From Photorhabdus cinerea (GTDB lineage: Bacteria; Pseudomonadota; Gammaproteobacteria; Enterobacterales; Enterobacteriaceae): a stretch of DNA of 64,000 nt. The number at the start of each line of letters is the position of its first letter. Positions within the stretch are counted from its first letter, which is position 1. The position numbers were made by a program, and so were the translations under genes. Below, one piece after another: positions 26,397-34,929 of the stretch. Below the pieces are notes generated by a model. It was given only the letters and a program-made list of their open reading frames with translations. It was not told where the DNA came from and did no database searches. Location: assembly GCF_011189575.1 (NCBI RefSeq), contig NZ_PUJW01000004.1, positions 124,001 to 188,000 on the forward strand, in the 5' to 3' direction.

Positions 26397-26401
26397 TATA
26401 T

Positions 26402-27325
26402 CTATCTGTTTTTCTTGCCGCCTTTCATATAATCAGGAAATGTGGGTGTCTTATCACGGGTAAATATAATTTGGTGTTTGAATTTAAATTTCTCCCTCAT
26501 TTTATTTAGATATTCCTGCATAGGATTAATATTGAGGTGAGCATCCCCTATGGAGACAACAAAAGTATTATTTTCATTTTCTGTGGCATGTTTTGCAATT
26601 TTCTCCGCTAGCGTTGGATTAATATATTCATCGCGCCATGTACCCGAAGTAAAACGGATCATTTCTGGCGCGACTTTTTCCAACTTTCCCTCAATTCCGG
26701 CTTTAGCCATAATTTCATTCAATTCATTACCTAATTTTTTGAAATTAGGTAAAAAACTCTGAATAGCAGTCATATAGAATTCATAAAATGAAGAAATATC
26801 TTTTTCCGTTAACTTCATTGGTTCACTTATTGATGTCATTGATAGATCAAACATTTCCTTCATGGCGTTGGATAACGCTGAATCCTCCCATCCAATAATT
26901 TCAGCCCGCCTATTTTTATTCATAAGCAGTCCTGGTTTTACCATAAATTCTTTTGGTATATATTCTGACTTATTTTTATTTATTTGCTCATCTGTTGCCT
27001 CAATATAAAGTTGAAGTGTGCCAGCATCAAAGTTACTATTAACATCAGGTATGTTTTTTGTATATTGAAATGGTGGTTTGTTATGGCCATCACCAGCAAT
27101 AATAATTTTAGGTTGTTTATTTGAGAATATTTCTTTTACTTTTTCTGTAGTAAGTTCCACCTCCATGTCATTTTCATAAGTAAACCATTTGCTATGAGAA
27201 TCAGCAAGTGTTACAGGATTGGAAGTTTTCCCTAATTCTAATGGATTACTTTCATGATAAGTCGTATTCTTTGACTGTAATGGGCGTCTTTTTTGCTTTT
27301 CTTTTTCGCTATATTCGTGTTCCAT
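26402..27325 (-). CDS. TIKI-superfamily-like PVC cargo protein B
   Basis: The 307-residue protein is a close paralogue of cargo protein A (21211-22131). Motifs: leader MEHEYSEKEKQKRRPLQSKN; IIIAGDGHN with Gly78 and His81; LYIEATDE with Glu109; and SIGDAHLNINPMQEYL with His263. Two GxxH motifs and a Glu are the hallmark of the TIKI/ChaN/EreA fold, also present in the C2 domain of Pasteurella toxin. The target is unknown. An ERIC copy lies directly after its stop, and a second ERIC copy sits in its 5' leader, where paralogue A has none. The whole cassette interrupts a yoeB relic. Confidence 0.6.
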   Translation of the reverse strand: MEHEYSEKEKQKRRPLQSKNTTYHESNPLELGKTSNPVTLADSHSKWFTYENDMEVELTTEKVKEIFSNKQPKIIIAGDGHNKPPFQYTKNIPDVNSNFDAGTLQLYIEATDEQINKNKSEYIPKEFMVKPGLLMNKNRRAEIIGWEDSALSNAMKEMFDLSMTSISEPMKLTEKDISSFYEFYMTAIQSFLPNFKKLGNELNEIMAKAGIEGKLEKVAPEMIRFTSGTWRDEYINPTLAEKIAKHATENENNTFVVSIGDAHLNINPMQEYLNKMREKFKFKHQIIFTRDKTPTFPDYMKGGKKNR

Positions 27326-27362
27326 ATTATCACCTGTTAGGTTGATGTAAGAAATATAATTA

Positions 27363-27445
27363 TATACCTTTCATCCTTCAAGTTGCTGCTTTGTTGACTG
27401 CTTTCACTTGCCACCGCACTGCAACTTGAAATCTGTTGGGCGTAT
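27363..27445. repeat. internally deleted ERIC repeat, copy 2
   Basis: Both ends match ERIC (TATACCTTTCATCC and CAACTTGAAATC...GGGCGTAT), but about 44 bases of the central palindrome are missing, leaving 83 bp. It is inserted in the 5' leader of the TIKI-like gene; the paralogous leader near 22150-22180 has continuous sequence at this point. Confidence 0.85.
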
Positions 27446-27520
27446 TTAGTGACTATCTCTTATGAAATAATTTTATCCTACATCACAATGAAATATATTT
27501 TAAATTTGTGAGGTGGTTTC

Positions 27521-27580
27521 GTATAGAAAGCACTCCATTCCGTGGTATTGGTAAATCTGAGTTAATACAGATTAATTATT
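27521..27580 (+). pseudogene. yoeB relic, right part
   Basis: GTATAGAAAGCACTCCATTC and CGTGGTATTGGTAAATCTGAG follow yoeB codons about 32-48 (GATATAGAAAGAACACC...). It resumes where the left relic at 26269 stops, so the two halves were once contiguous. Confidence 0.75.
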
Positions 27581-27709
27581 CATGTAGACTTCTTGAAGAA
27601 ACTTTTAATATTTTCTTATTAATGCTATTTTAGATTTTATTTCTTGTCCTTGCTCATGTATTTAAGGTTAATTTTTCTCTCCTATGTTATTTAAATCTAA
27701 TCCGATGCT

Positions 27710-27820
27710 TTATGGGGTACTTTCTATATCATCATTAATAGCATGACTTGACGGTATTGGAAGCTCTTCTCCTCTATTTTTAAGATGGTTTTTATTTTTA
27801 CTGTATTTATATGTCGGCAT
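27710..27820 (-). CDS. orphan 36-residue cargo leader ORF
   Basis: The frame starts at ATG 27820 behind AGAGGTGATAAT, the same header as the cargo genes. It encodes a basic, Asn/Lys-rich 36-residue peptide beginning MPTYKYSKNKNHLKNRGE, then stops at TAA. The header and residue make-up resemble cargo leaders. It is either the remnant of a lost effector or a free-standing leader. It lies between the 330-residue cargo gene and the TIKI-like gene. Confidence 0.5.
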   Translation of the reverse strand: MPTYKYSKNKNHLKNRGEELPIPSSHAINDDIESTP

Positions 27821-27877
27821 ATTATCACCTCTGATAATAAAAATATTAATGTAATATCAATATTAGTGATTATATAT

Positions 27878-28870
27878 TTACTTTTCAATTTTATTCCATT
27901 TGTTCACTTTAATATTCCCTGGGATTTTGATTTCGAGACTATTACCAAATGCATTGTCTATGCTTTTTAAAATTGCTTTCGCATCTAAACGCCCTAATTG
28001 AACTGAACTTATGCCAGATCGTTTTAATAATAATGATTTCAAATCAGACAGTTTTCCTTTTACAGCAGGGGCTTGTGAAAGATTTTTTTCGTGAAGTAAA
28101 TCAGGAGAAGCGAAAAATTCAGTTTGATCTAAGCCAAGTTCTTGAAGTTCTTCTGAATCTTCTATATTAATTTCTGCAAAATGAGTTGTATTAGATAGGA
28201 ACTTTCTATCGGATACTTCTCCATCTATTGCTAATAAGAAGAAAGTAAATGCCGTATTTCCTAAACGGTTCCAGTCATCTTCATTGGTATTACTTCCTTG
28301 AGTACGATTTAAAGCTTTTATTCCCTTATTTACTAAATTAAAGTTTGAACCAATCTCATCAAATGTAGGTTTTTCCTGCCCATTTCCGGAAGTATAATGT
28401 CTCAGTGTGAATTTCTTGTCTTTTACTTTAGCTAAATAATCATCTTTCGCTTTTTCAGAGGCAAAGTTTATTCCATTATTGGTTACTTCATTCATTATGT
28501 CGAAGGGTAATTTTCTGTCATAAGGATCAAATCTACTTTTAAATAGGTTAAAAATATCTTCAGCTTTGACTTTTTCACTTGGATTATTACGGGTATTCGG
28601 TGTTACTGAACTTTCTTTTTTTACCTTAAAATCTGGTGTATGTTCCTGTAATTTATTTTTATTATCATCATTCTTTAGTTCATTTTCCGGCTTTCTGGTG
28701 TATTGTTGATTTGGGGTGGTTTGTGTATTTAAGTCTTTTCTATCTCCTCTATTTTTAGGTGTATTTAATTCAAGATGCTCAGTTTGTTTATTACTGTTTG
28801 ATCTTGCAGGAGAAACAATAGCTTGTTGGGTATTAATTTCGAACTTTTTTATAAGGCTATTTATTGGCAT
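27878..28870 (-). CDS. PVC cargo protein, possible ADP-ribosyltransferase
   Basis: The 330-residue protein starts after AGGTGGTAATATC. Residues 1-100 are low-complexity, rich in Asn, Lys and Thr, as expected for an extended leader. The compact part (about 115-330) contains KFTLRHYTSGNG (about 153-164), DDWNRLGNTAFTFFLLAID and THFAEINIED. An R-H-Y-T segment followed by a hydrophobic F-rich strand is seen in some ADP-ribosyltransferase folds, but the catalytic Glu is not clear, so the assignment is weak. It is the first gene after pvc16, the classic cargo position. Confidence 0.6.
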   Translation of the reverse strand: MPINSLIKKFEINTQQAIVSPARSNSNKQTEHLELNTPKNRGDRKDLNTQTTPNQQYTRKPENELKNDDNKNKLQEHTPDFKVKKESSVTPNTRNNPSEKVKAEDIFNLFKSRFDPYDRKLPFDIMNEVTNNGINFASEKAKDDYLAKVKDKKFTLRHYTSGNGQEKPTFDEIGSNFNLVNKGIKALNRTQGSNTNEDDWNRLGNTAFTFFLLAIDGEVSDRKFLSNTTHFAEINIEDSEELQELGLDQTEFFASPDLLHEKNLSQAPAVKGKLSDLKSLLLKRSGISSVQLGRLDAKAILKSIDNAFGNSLEIKIPGNIKVNKWNKIEK

Positions 28871-28977
28871 GATATTACCACCTGTATAGTATATCTGTGA
28901 ATTTTTAATCGTAAATATAACATATGGATTATTAACATGGAAAAGTCAAATGAATAATTATGAATAATTATAAATGA

Positions 28978-29928
28978 TTATTTGTTAGGTGAGTGATTAT
29001 TCGTTGTATTAATATATGTTTGATTTTGAACCCCAATTAACCTGTCAGAATTTTCTTTAGAAACAATAATATCAACACCATTTATCTTAATGATAATCTC
29101 TTGACTATTTTTCCATTTTTTAAGTGTATCTTTTATTTGTGTTAAATAAGCTGCGTTGGTAATACCGGAAACTTCAACAATAATGCTGTTATTTTCTTGA
29201 TTTTGGTTATTTTCTGTATCGGGTTCTGTTACCAGATTGATTTTAGCCAAAGCAAGACGAGCATCTTCTGTACCACCTAAATCGGTACACAATTTATCTA
29301 TTAAAGCTTGGTTTATTTTTGAATTATCAAGATTTTGTTTTTGATCTACAGAAGCGGATATTTTTCTGATTGGTATGACACTGTCTTCAATATTTTGTAA
29401 TTTCATCGGTACGGTAATGGAATACATTAAAGAAAGACGTGGGCGATTACCAAGAGCTTGCCAGAAATTACCTAAGCTGTTTAAGTTTTCCTGTTGTGGA
29501 ATAATTCGGGTATAGGCACCGGGGATACCGGTTAATTGACGATTATTTATTAATGCATTCAGAACACGAGTCATCACTTTCGCTGCCTGATTATTGGGCT
29601 GACTATCCGGGCTTGAACTGTCGCTTGATGGTTTATTGGCATCCCAGTAAGTAATTAAATAGTTACAATTGATATTGACCCATCCCGGTAATAATGTGCT
29701 GGTTACCGGGTTATAACGTCTTGGTTCGGCAGAACGTAATTGAAGATCTTCATTGATATCATAAAGAAATACACTGACCGTTGGTTCAGATTGAATAGAA
29801 TTAATTTCGGGTAGATCAAAGCGGATATCAATCTTATTCCCATTGGTATTTAAATGCTGGGATAAAATATTATTTAATGCTGTATTCACTTCAATAATCA
29901 TATTATCAGAAGCAATTATAATTGTCAT
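28978..29928 (-). CDS. pvc16: Pvc16 tube terminator/cap protein, cassette 1
   Basis: The 316-residue protein matches the DUF4255 family, which in the Serratia Afp (Afp16) caps the tube and sheath and ends their growth. Features include FDLPEINSIQSEPTVSVFLY near residue 42, NYLITYWDANKP, and NRPRLSLMYSITVP. The C-terminal 80 residues diverge from the cassette 2 copy. It lies 24 bases after pvc15 and ends the structural part of the operon. Confidence 0.9.
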   Translation of the reverse strand: MTIIIASDNMIIEVNTALNNILSQHLNTNGNKIDIRFDLPEINSIQSEPTVSVFLYDINEDLQLRSAEPRRYNPVTSTLLPGWVNINCNYLITYWDANKPSSDSSSPDSQPNNQAAKVMTRVLNALINNRQLTGIPGAYTRIIPQQENLNSLGNFWQALGNRPRLSLMYSITVPMKLQNIEDSVIPIRKISASVDQKQNLDNSKINQALIDKLCTDLGGTEDARLALAKINLVTEPDTENNQNQENNSIIVEVSGITNAAYLTQIKDTLKKWKNSQEIIIKINGVDIIVSKENSDRLIGVQNQTYINTTNNHSPNK

Positions 29929-29952
29929 GTTTACTCCTATTCTATTAAATTT

Positions 29953-32031
29953 TTAAAAAGCCAATCGGCCAGTTTTATTTAATTCGAGTGTAACCGCCCG
30001 ATCTAAATGTTGATTTTCGATTTTTTCACAGTGATCATTTTTTGCTAACATTGATGCTAATAAAGCAATATTTCTGATATTAGCCCCAGTCAAATCAGCC
30101 CGTTCAGCCAGATATTCAAAATCAACTTCATTGGATAATGTCAGTTGTTCCGGCCAGATGGCTTGCCACATTTTTTTACGCAATGTTTCATCAGGGTAAG
30201 TAAAACGGGTAATAAAGGTAAAACGACGGTTAAAGGCGCTGTCTAAATGGCTGCGATTATTGGTGGCTAAAATCACTAATCCCGGATAATTTTCCAATCG
30301 TTGTAATAAGTAAGAAACTTCAATATTGGCGTGTCTGTCTTGAGCGTCTTTGGTTTCGCTACGCTTGCCAAATAGCGCATCCGCTTCATCGAAAAATAGC
30401 ACGCCGGAGTCTGCTTCAGCCAGATCGAAAATACGGGAGATATTTTTCTCTGTTTCACCGATATATTTATTCACTACGGTAGAGAGATCGACTTTAATTA
30501 GATCAACGCCAAGATGACCAGCAATCACTTCTGCGGCCATAGTTTTGCCGGTCCCGGATTCACCGTAAAATAGCGCACTAATACCGGTACCGTAACCGAT
30601 TTTTTCCTGAAAGCCAGCACTAAGAATTTGCTCACGGTAATGAATGGCGGCAATAATCTCTTTTAATTGCTGCGCTAATACATCTGAAATAACTAAATCA
30701 TTAAAGCTACGTTTAGGTATTATTCGCTGGGCTAATTTACCGAAATTCTGTTGAGCACGGAAACTTAATGCCTTACGCAGATCGGTTTCTTCCAATTGAC
30801 CTTCGGCTTGTCGGAGTATTTGGTATTGATTCGCTTCTTGAAGGATTTGCGGTAATGTTTCCGCAGTAAATGAAAAACGCTGACATAATTGAGTGATATT
30901 TATTTCCTGGATTATATTTTCCGGTAAACTTGCTTCCAGCATGGTTTTTTTATCTGCCAGAGTAAGTGATGGCATATTAATTTGTACCATTGGCAGATGT
31001 TTAATCCATATTAATGCATCATTCGGTTCTACCAGACAAATTACCTTTAATTTTGGTTGGTTCAATAATGTAGATAGTTCGCTGCGCCATATTTTCTTTT
31101 TATCTGTCATTAAAGAAAAGTTACGAATTAATAAGCAAGCATTATGTAACCTGGCTTCCCGTATTGCATCCGCCAATAAGCCGGAGACTGTGGCAGTGTT
31201 TTCTTCATCGGGTAGACGGGCTAAATCAAGGATTAAGGTATTAATACCATGAGACTTCATAATATTACTGACCGCTAATTCTCTGGCGCTATCCTGTTTT
31301 CCTCTGAGTATCACCAATGGGCGTATTTCGTCGGTTTCATTCAGCAATACCTTTTCAAATGAATGACAAAGGGGTAGTGGATACCAAGTCTGTGAGGCAG
31401 GAGAATGCCAATAAGCACAAGTTGTCAGTGGCGGTAAAATAATCCGTTGGCCCGTTAGAAAATGCCAGACAGCGCTGTGAGTTAAAAACTGCGTCTGTAA
31501 CCAAATAGATTCTTCATGGTTATTGAGCCGTAATAGTTGGTTACTGATTAATGGTGTTTGCGGTAGAAGGCTGTTTTGCAGTAATTGCCGATCACTTTGG
31601 CGTTGGCTAAATAATTCAATTGCCAAGGAAAAACTTGGCCACTGTTTTTTACTATTACCGTGCAGAGCAGCAAATAACGCATGATAACGGCTATCGAAAT
31701 GCGGTAATAAACCTAATAATAAAACATCCCGTTCAAATTCAGTCAGTTCAAAACGTTCAACTAATTGTGATAATGCATTGGGGTTTTCTTCGATTTCAGG
31801 GAAGTTAATAATATCGTCCTGTTTGGTGACCCAATGAGGAATACGCTGTGGTTTTGTCAGACGTTGGTTTAATTCATCTTCGGTAAGTAGAAAGCTATCC
31901 GGTAAATAATCATATTTTTCTCTGTTTTGGTAATAGTAATGTTGTAACTGAAGATCAATACGTTCCAGATGGGGGTAAATCCAGTGTAATTCTGCCGCCC
32001 TGTAATGGTTATTTTTAAGTAAAGAATTCAT
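29953..32031 (-). CDS. pvc15: Pvc15 AAA+ ATPase, cassette 1
   Basis: The 692-residue protein has a C-terminal AAA+ domain with Walker A FYGESGTGKTMAAEV (about residues 484-498). Walker B is GVLFFDEADALFG (about 540-552), and sensor ATNNRSHLDSAFNRRF follows. The N-terminal 400 residues are the PVC-specific part. The Afp15 homologue is thought to act in particle assembly or cargo loading, but the exact step is not proven. It follows pvc14 by nine bases and precedes pvc16. Confidence 0.93.
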   Translation of the reverse strand: MNSLLKNNHYRAAELHWIYPHLERIDLQLQHYYYQNREKYDYLPDSFLLTEDELNQRLTKPQRIPHWVTKQDDIINFPEIEENPNALSQLVERFELTEFERDVLLLGLLPHFDSRYHALFAALHGNSKKQWPSFSLAIELFSQRQSDRQLLQNSLLPQTPLISNQLLRLNNHEESIWLQTQFLTHSAVWHFLTGQRIILPPLTTCAYWHSPASQTWYPLPLCHSFEKVLLNETDEIRPLVILRGKQDSARELAVSNIMKSHGINTLILDLARLPDEENTATVSGLLADAIREARLHNACLLIRNFSLMTDKKKIWRSELSTLLNQPKLKVICLVEPNDALIWIKHLPMVQINMPSLTLADKKTMLEASLPENIIQEINITQLCQRFSFTAETLPQILQEANQYQILRQAEGQLEETDLRKALSFRAQQNFGKLAQRIIPKRSFNDLVISDVLAQQLKEIIAAIHYREQILSAGFQEKIGYGTGISALFYGESGTGKTMAAEVIAGHLGVDLIKVDLSTVVNKYIGETEKNISRIFDLAEADSGVLFFDEADALFGKRSETKDAQDRHANIEVSYLLQRLENYPGLVILATNNRSHLDSAFNRRFTFITRFTYPDETLRKKMWQAIWPEQLTLSNEVDFEYLAERADLTGANIRNIALLASMLAKNDHCEKIENQHLDRAVTLELNKTGRLAF

Positions 32032-32040
32032 ATAAACCTG

Positions 32041-33603
32041 TTAAATATTTTTCCAGTCGATTAATAAAGAGTGATCCAGCCAGGGAAGCTTGGCGATATT
32101 TAATGGCCACGGCCAATCAGCTAACAGCGCATCAAATGGTTGTTGCTGGATTGTGATGTTGATTTCTTGCTCATCTGCCAATAATTCCCCCGGTCGTTGT
32201 AAAAACAGTTGCCGGACGTCATTGAGGCTTAATTTTTTCCAGCCGGGAAATTGAGCAATAACGGTATCCAGCCATTGATCTGCTATCAATTGTTTTTCTG
32301 GTTCAAGTAAGATTGATTCACTGTTTTCATCAGTCATTAATCCACACAGAACGTTATTGAGTCTTTTATGTTTTGTCGGTGTTTCTTCGGTTCCCCAAAT
32401 CAGATAGTCAAGGAAATTAACAGCACTAAATTGAGCTTGACGATGGATAAATTTTTTCCCCTCAAGTAGGCCAAGTTGATTAAACAATGCGGGTAGCATC
32501 GGCCATAGAATTAATATCCCGGCATTATTGACTTTGAGTAGAGAGTTTGATGCTGATAGTATTTTCTGATCTTCGGTAATGACCTTCTGATTTGTTGGAT
32601 ATTGATATTGCTGAACGTCTAAAAAATTAACGTTATTCATGGCTGATTTCTTATCGGGTGTATTTTTATCTATGCGGTTTGGCATAAAGTATTCCAATAG
32701 ATATTGGTATTCTTCAACCGAAAGATGCTTTTGGCAAAGCCGTGAAACATAAATGGTTTGCCAGAGTTGTTTTAGCCAACTATTTAATGGAGTATTTTGG
32801 TTCATAGCTTGGCGAAATAGCTTAATAATAGGATCGGCATTAAGTATACTGTTATTAAGTTCAGTGGTAATACGTGAAATGATCTTTGCATTGGGTTTAG
32901 GTATTTCCTGAATATTATGCCGCTGTAGATATTCCAGTGCATTAAGTATCAATTGCCCGGAGGAGACAAGTTCCTCCTGATATTGTGGTTTATTTACTTT
33001 TTCGGATAACCTGCGATTGATGGCGCTCAATAAATCGGGTTGTTTGATAGCCAAAAATTGTTGTATACCGTGTTCAGATAGGCAGCTTCTTGCCAGTAAT
33101 AATATCCATTTGCTCTCTATCTGTGTTAATTGGTGAATAAGTTTATTAATATTAATGTCTTTGTTATGCGTTATTGCCTCCATTGTATTAGGTTGGGCAT
33201 CTTGTTGATATAAAGAGTGGATGAAATTCTCCGCATCAATTAAATTGTTATCGCATAATGCGGAATAGTTATCGGTGAATTTATTAAATGTTGGCTTATT
33301 CAGTAGAATTTCTTCTTGATAGTTATTTATCTGATATTGACTAAGTGCTTTATTCAGCTCAACCTTGAGGCGAGCAGAGAATAATGAATTAAAGTTATGG
33401 AAACTTATTTCACCAAGATTTAGGGTTAATGTCTCTAAAAATATATTCTGATGGATGTTATATTCATCAAAGTATGAATTGAATAATTTATGTATATTTT
33501 CCTGATTAAGCAGGGAGCCATGCAATACTTTTTTAGCTACCTGTTGATTATTAGCTGCAATAGTAATGGTAATCCGGTTTAACAGATTTGGCTCCGAAGT
33601 CAT
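32041..33603 (-). CDS. pvc14: Pvc14 tape-measure protein, cassette 1
   Basis: The 520-residue protein is the contractile-injection-system tape measure (Afp14 family), which sets sheath length. It starts MTSEPNLLNRITITIAANNQ and ends with PFDALLADWPWPLNIAKL. The middle has a helical unit around LKQLWQTIYVSRLCQKHLSV, present once, whereas the cassette 2 copy has it twice. The protein is 92 residues shorter than that copy. It lies between pvc13 and pvc15 in the usual order. Confidence 0.92.
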   Translation of the reverse strand: MTSEPNLLNRITITIAANNQQVAKKVLHGSLLNQENIHKLFNSYFDEYNIHQNIFLETLTLNLGEISFHNFNSLFSARLKVELNKALSQYQINNYQEEILLNKPTFNKFTDNYSALCDNNLIDAENFIHSLYQQDAQPNTMEAITHNKDININKLIHQLTQIESKWILLLARSCLSEHGIQQFLAIKQPDLLSAINRRLSEKVNKPQYQEELVSSGQLILNALEYLQRHNIQEIPKPNAKIISRITTELNNSILNADPIIKLFRQAMNQNTPLNSWLKQLWQTIYVSRLCQKHLSVEEYQYLLEYFMPNRIDKNTPDKKSAMNNVNFLDVQQYQYPTNQKVITEDQKILSASNSLLKVNNAGILILWPMLPALFNQLGLLEGKKFIHRQAQFSAVNFLDYLIWGTEETPTKHKRLNNVLCGLMTDENSESILLEPEKQLIADQWLDTVIAQFPGWKKLSLNDVRQLFLQRPGELLADEQEINITIQQQPFDALLADWPWPLNIAKLPWLDHSLLIDWKNI

Positions 33604-33666
33604 ATTGATATTCCCTTGGTATTTAGCAGGTAATAGGTAATTTAAATCTGTATTTGTAGAATAGAA

Positions 33667-34929
33667 TTAAAGTTTCATAATAAAGGCTAATAAGTAATAA
33701 GGTGGAATTACATCAACGCTATGATAATGTGAAGGGGATGAGGCTGTTGCTTGGTGATTGTGTCCTTGTCCTTCGCCTGTGTTTGATGTGTATACGTAAT
33801 AAGGGGTACTATCTTTAGTCATTACTCCAGAATTAATGTGATTATTTATTTCGTTTGTTTCTCCCGACCCTGTTGAATAAGAATATCTCATTCCAGTATC
33901 ATACCGATAAGCCATACCTCCAGTATGTTTATGACTAGGTATTTGTGCTTCTGTTAATGTTGTATTTTGCACATTAACAGTGACAGAAACTTGAGTTTGT
34001 GTTGTATCTCTGAAAAAGATTTTTGCATTTCCACTTCCACTGGCTTTATTGCCGTCGTTTCCTTTATCAGAAAAGTCGTTTCCACACATGACAAAACGGC
34101 TTCTTAAGTCTGGGGTTCCATTATTACCATCACAAAAAGCCCAGCCAGTGGGAGCACTATCACCAGAAAACATCACAATCATTCCTTTGGGGAGTACTGT
34201 ATAGGGATCAATACTGACACCGTTTGAATTAACAGTAATACCATTGCCTGCTTTGACTGATACTGTTTGGTTACCTACAATAATGCCATCACCCTGACCA
34301 ACGGTTATTCCACCGGATTCATCAATCAGACCATTATTAAGTTCTACAGAGAAAACATTATTTTTTAGTCTTAATGAAGAATAACGGGAATTTTTAGTTT
34401 CTCCAATATTTAAACTGACACCACTACTGTCTACCTTAATGCCATTACCAGCTTTGACTGAAACACCATCGTTATCAACATTAATACCATTACTTACTTT
34501 AACCTTTACCCCTTCATTAACTATTTCGATACCGTGATGATTATTGACCTCAAGCTTGTCGTTGTTAATTCTCAATCCTCTGCCGGTATTGACTGCTAAT
34601 CCGTTATTATCAGCCAATAAGCTTTTATCCTTAATTTTGACACTTAATCCATCTTTATCTGTCTTTAAACCGCCGTTGTCGTTAAGTTTTACCGCTAGTG
34701 CACCGGTATCATCCAGTTTCAGCGCTGAATTTGGATTATCCGTCTGACTGGGAGCTTTACCAACAGCCCGGCGACCTATATCAGCAATATTAATCAGATC
34801 GGCATAATCGGTCTGTAATGGAATACTGCCTTCTTTAAAGCGTCTTTTTAAATTATCTGCTGATGGGCCATTTGATTTGGTATTTTCCATATTGGATTTT
34901 GCATTAGATAGATTAGATTTTCTTTCCAT
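33667..34929 (-). CDS. pvc13: Pvc13 tail fibre, cassette 1
   Basis: The 420-residue fibre starts at ATG 34929 after AGGATGATAAAA. Residues about 25-55 (DNLKRRFKEGSIPLQTDY) are the likely baseplate-binding end. A shaft of short beta repeats follows (GNGIKVDSSGVS type). The tip is a tail-collar domain with FCDGNNGTPDLRSRFVMCG, IPSHKH, GQGHNH and terminal IPPYYLLAFIMKL. The segment between PSHKH and GQGHNH is the part that differs most from the other two fibres, so it probably sets receptor choice. Confidence 0.9.
   Translation of the reverse strand: MERKSNLSNAKSNMENTKSNGPSADNLKRRFKEGSIPLQTDYADLINIADIGRRAVGKAPSQTDNPNSALKLDDTGALAVKLNDNGGLKTDKDGLSVKIKDKSLLADNNGLAVNTGRGLRINNDKLEVNNHHGIEIVNEGVKVKVSNGINVDNDGVSVKAGNGIKVDSSGVSLNIGETKNSRYSSLRLKNNVFSVELNNGLIDESGGITVGQGDGIIVGNQTVSVKAGNGITVNSNGVSIDPYTVLPKGMIVMFSGDSAPTGWAFCDGNNGTPDLRSRFVMCGNDFSDKGNDGNKASGSGNAKIFFRDTTQTQVSVTVNVQNTTLTEAQIPSHKHTGGMAYRYDTGMRYSYSTGSGETNEINNHINSGVMTKDSTPYYVYTSNTGEGQGHNHQATASSPSHYHSVDVIPPYYLLAFIMKL

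Noticed and set aside
33667..34929. Diversity-generating retroelement acting on the fibre tips
   Set aside because: The tips vary, but no reverse transcriptase or template repeat is present in the window.
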